Assembly (NCBI GenBank): GCA_944323585.1
Contig: CALUTA010000099.1
Span: 1-5,763 of the forward strand
DNA length: 5,763 nt
Direction of reading: 5' to 3'
Source: Candidatus Gastranaerophilales bacterium
GTDB taxonomy: Bacteria; Cyanobacteriota; Vampirovibrionia; Gastranaerophilales; Gastranaerophilaceae
Shown here: positions 5,020 to 5,763 of the stretch, one piece after another
Layout: every line of letters starts with the position of its first letter
Position numbering within the stretch: position 1 is the first letter of the stretch
Program-made: the position numbers and the translations under genes
Notes under the pieces: generated by a model
What the model saw: only the letters and a program-made list of their open reading frames with translations
What the model was told of the DNA's origin: nothing
Databases searched by the model: none

Positions 5020-5679
5020 ATGGACAATATTCAGGGACAGGGTTTTGATTTATCTCCGGAATTGCTTGATCAGATTCAGGCAAACATCGAAGAAATAATT
5101 AAAAGCTTTCCTATTTCTGAGAGTAACAAGACTGATGTTATAAAGAAAATAAACTTTATGTATTCACAAACCAGACACATGTCTGTAACAGATGCATTAA
5201 CAGGATTGTTTAACAGACGACATTTTGAATCCACTATTGAAAGAGAGTTTATGAGAGCAAAAAGATATTCAAGTAACTTGAGTATTGCCGTTTTTGATAT
5301 TGATTATTTCAAAAAAATTAACGACACTTACGGACATCTTTGCGGAGATTATGTATTGAAAGAGATTGCCTATATTGCCCTTGAAACCTTTAGAAAAACA
5401 GATATAATCTTCCGTTACGGAGGGGAAGAATTTGTTGTAATTCTGACCGAGACCCCGATTGATAAAGCTGTAATTCCTCTTGAAAGATTTCGCAAAACAA
5501 TAGAAGATTATCCGTTCTTTTATGACAACAACCATTTGAAAGTTACCGTAAGCGTTGGCGTTGAAACATTAAATCCTGATATATTTACATCTTCTGATCT
5601 GTTCGGAAATGCTGACAAAGCCTTATATCATGCAAAAGAAAACGGACGCAACAAAGTAGTTACAAGCTCAAACTTTTAA
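5020..5679 (+). CDS. Soluble GGDEF-domain diguanylate cyclase
   Basis: The 219-residue protein is mostly one GGDEF domain (about 53-215), which condenses two GTP into cyclic di-GMP. It opens with TDALTGLFNRRHFE (57-70). The metal and substrate segment FDIDYFKKINDTYGH (92-106) supplies Asp93. The active-site loop is GGEEF (134-138), an active variant of GGDEF. RKTD (125-128), five residues before it, is the canonical RxxD product-inhibition site, so the enzyme should be active and feedback-controlled. The C-terminal ADKALYHAKENGRNKV is also typical. The first 50 residues hold no recognised sensor domain and no membrane span. They look helical (ELLDQIQANIEEIIKSF) and may drive dimerisation or bind a partner. 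There is no EAL domain. It is divergent from the HD-domain gene and shares its control region. No hairpin terminator is visible in the 84 bases after the stop. Confidence 0.93.
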   Translation: MDNIQGQGFDLSPELLDQIQANIEEIIKSFPISESNKTDVIKKINFMYSQTRHMSVTDALTGLFNRRHFESTIEREFMRAKRYSSNLSIAVFDIDYFKKINDTYGHLCGDYVLKEIAYIALETFRKTDIIFRYGGEEFVVILTETPIDKAVIPLERFRKTIEDYPFFYDNNHLKVTVSVGVETLNPDIFTSSDLFGNADKALYHAKENGRNKVVTSSNF

Positions 5680-5702
5680 TTCACTTTTTTCCAAATTATC
5701 CC

Positions 5703-5729
5703 TTGACATACAAAAAACTAACATAAATT
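5703..5729 (+). promoter_or_regulatory. Possible promoter for a gene beyond the window
   Basis: A perfect -35 TTGACA (5703-5708) is followed after a short 15-base spacer by TAAATT (5724-5729, four of six). An alternative arrangement uses TTGTCA (5729-5734) and TACAAT (5749-5754), also with a short spacer of 14. Neither is ideal, and no coding start can be seen before the window ends at 5763. Confidence 0.3.
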
Positions 5730-5763
5730 TGTCATTATGCGTCTGTAATACAATATTCTTCGC

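Noticed and set aside
1..5763. CRISPR arrays, tRNA/rRNA genes, insertion sequences, phage or defence modules
   Set aside because: No regularly spaced repeats, no tRNA-like cloverleaf or CCA end, no transposase or integrase, and no terminal inverted repeats were seen. The genes look like ordinary chromosomal content.

Overview
This is an AT-rich window with short intergenic gaps. It holds eight credible protein-coding genes and no RNA gene, mobile element or CRISPR array that I can see. Several features suggest an anaerobic bacterium with Gram-negative-like secretion: a reverse-type rubrerythrin, many Sec-type signal peptides, sigma70-like promoters and AGG-type ribosome binding sites. The small secreted proteins and the general style remind me of the non-photosynthetic gut cyanobacterial relatives (Vampirovibrionia/Gastranaerophilales). 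That placement is an impression from memory, not a demonstration, and a Clostridia-like anaerobe is not excluded.

Layout. Bases 1-2601 form a plus-strand unit. A sigma70-like promoter is followed by a long-chain acyl-CoA/acyl-ACP ligase of the ANL superfamily (88-1764). Two small exported proteins of unknown function follow at gaps of 4 and 14 bases (1769-2059 and 2074-2544). The unit ends at a strong 13-bp-stem terminator that also faces the convergent rubrerythrin gene. Bases 2627-3696 are minus strand: a YkgJ-type cysteine-cluster protein (3271-3696) lies upstream of a reverse rubrerythrin (2627-3166). The rubrerythrin has its own near-consensus promoter with a PerR-box-like palindrome over the -10.

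Bases 3697-3972 are a divergent intergenic region with unusual structure. It contains iterated ATAAC pentamers, a terminator-like hairpin followed by eight T, and a 9-base segment able to pair with the Shine-Dalgarno region of the next gene. That gene (3973-4296) encodes a small exported four-cysteine protein and ends at a second GC-rich convergent terminator. Bases 4358-5679 hold a divergent signalling pair: a free-standing HD-domain protein like the C-terminal domain of Ppx/GppA (minus strand) and a small soluble diguanylate cyclase with an intact active site and RxxD inhibitory site (plus strand). Their promoters overlap in a 71-base gap, and the HD gene looks leaderless.

How the genes fit together. 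The ligase would activate fatty acids and the small proteins would act at the envelope, but their link rests only on gene spacing. The rubrerythrin would remove peroxide. The HD/GGDEF pair suggests nucleotide-based signalling. I do not see a convincing new multi-gene system. The most unusual signals are regulatory: the structured leader at 3839-3968 and the interleaved HD/GGDEF promoters.
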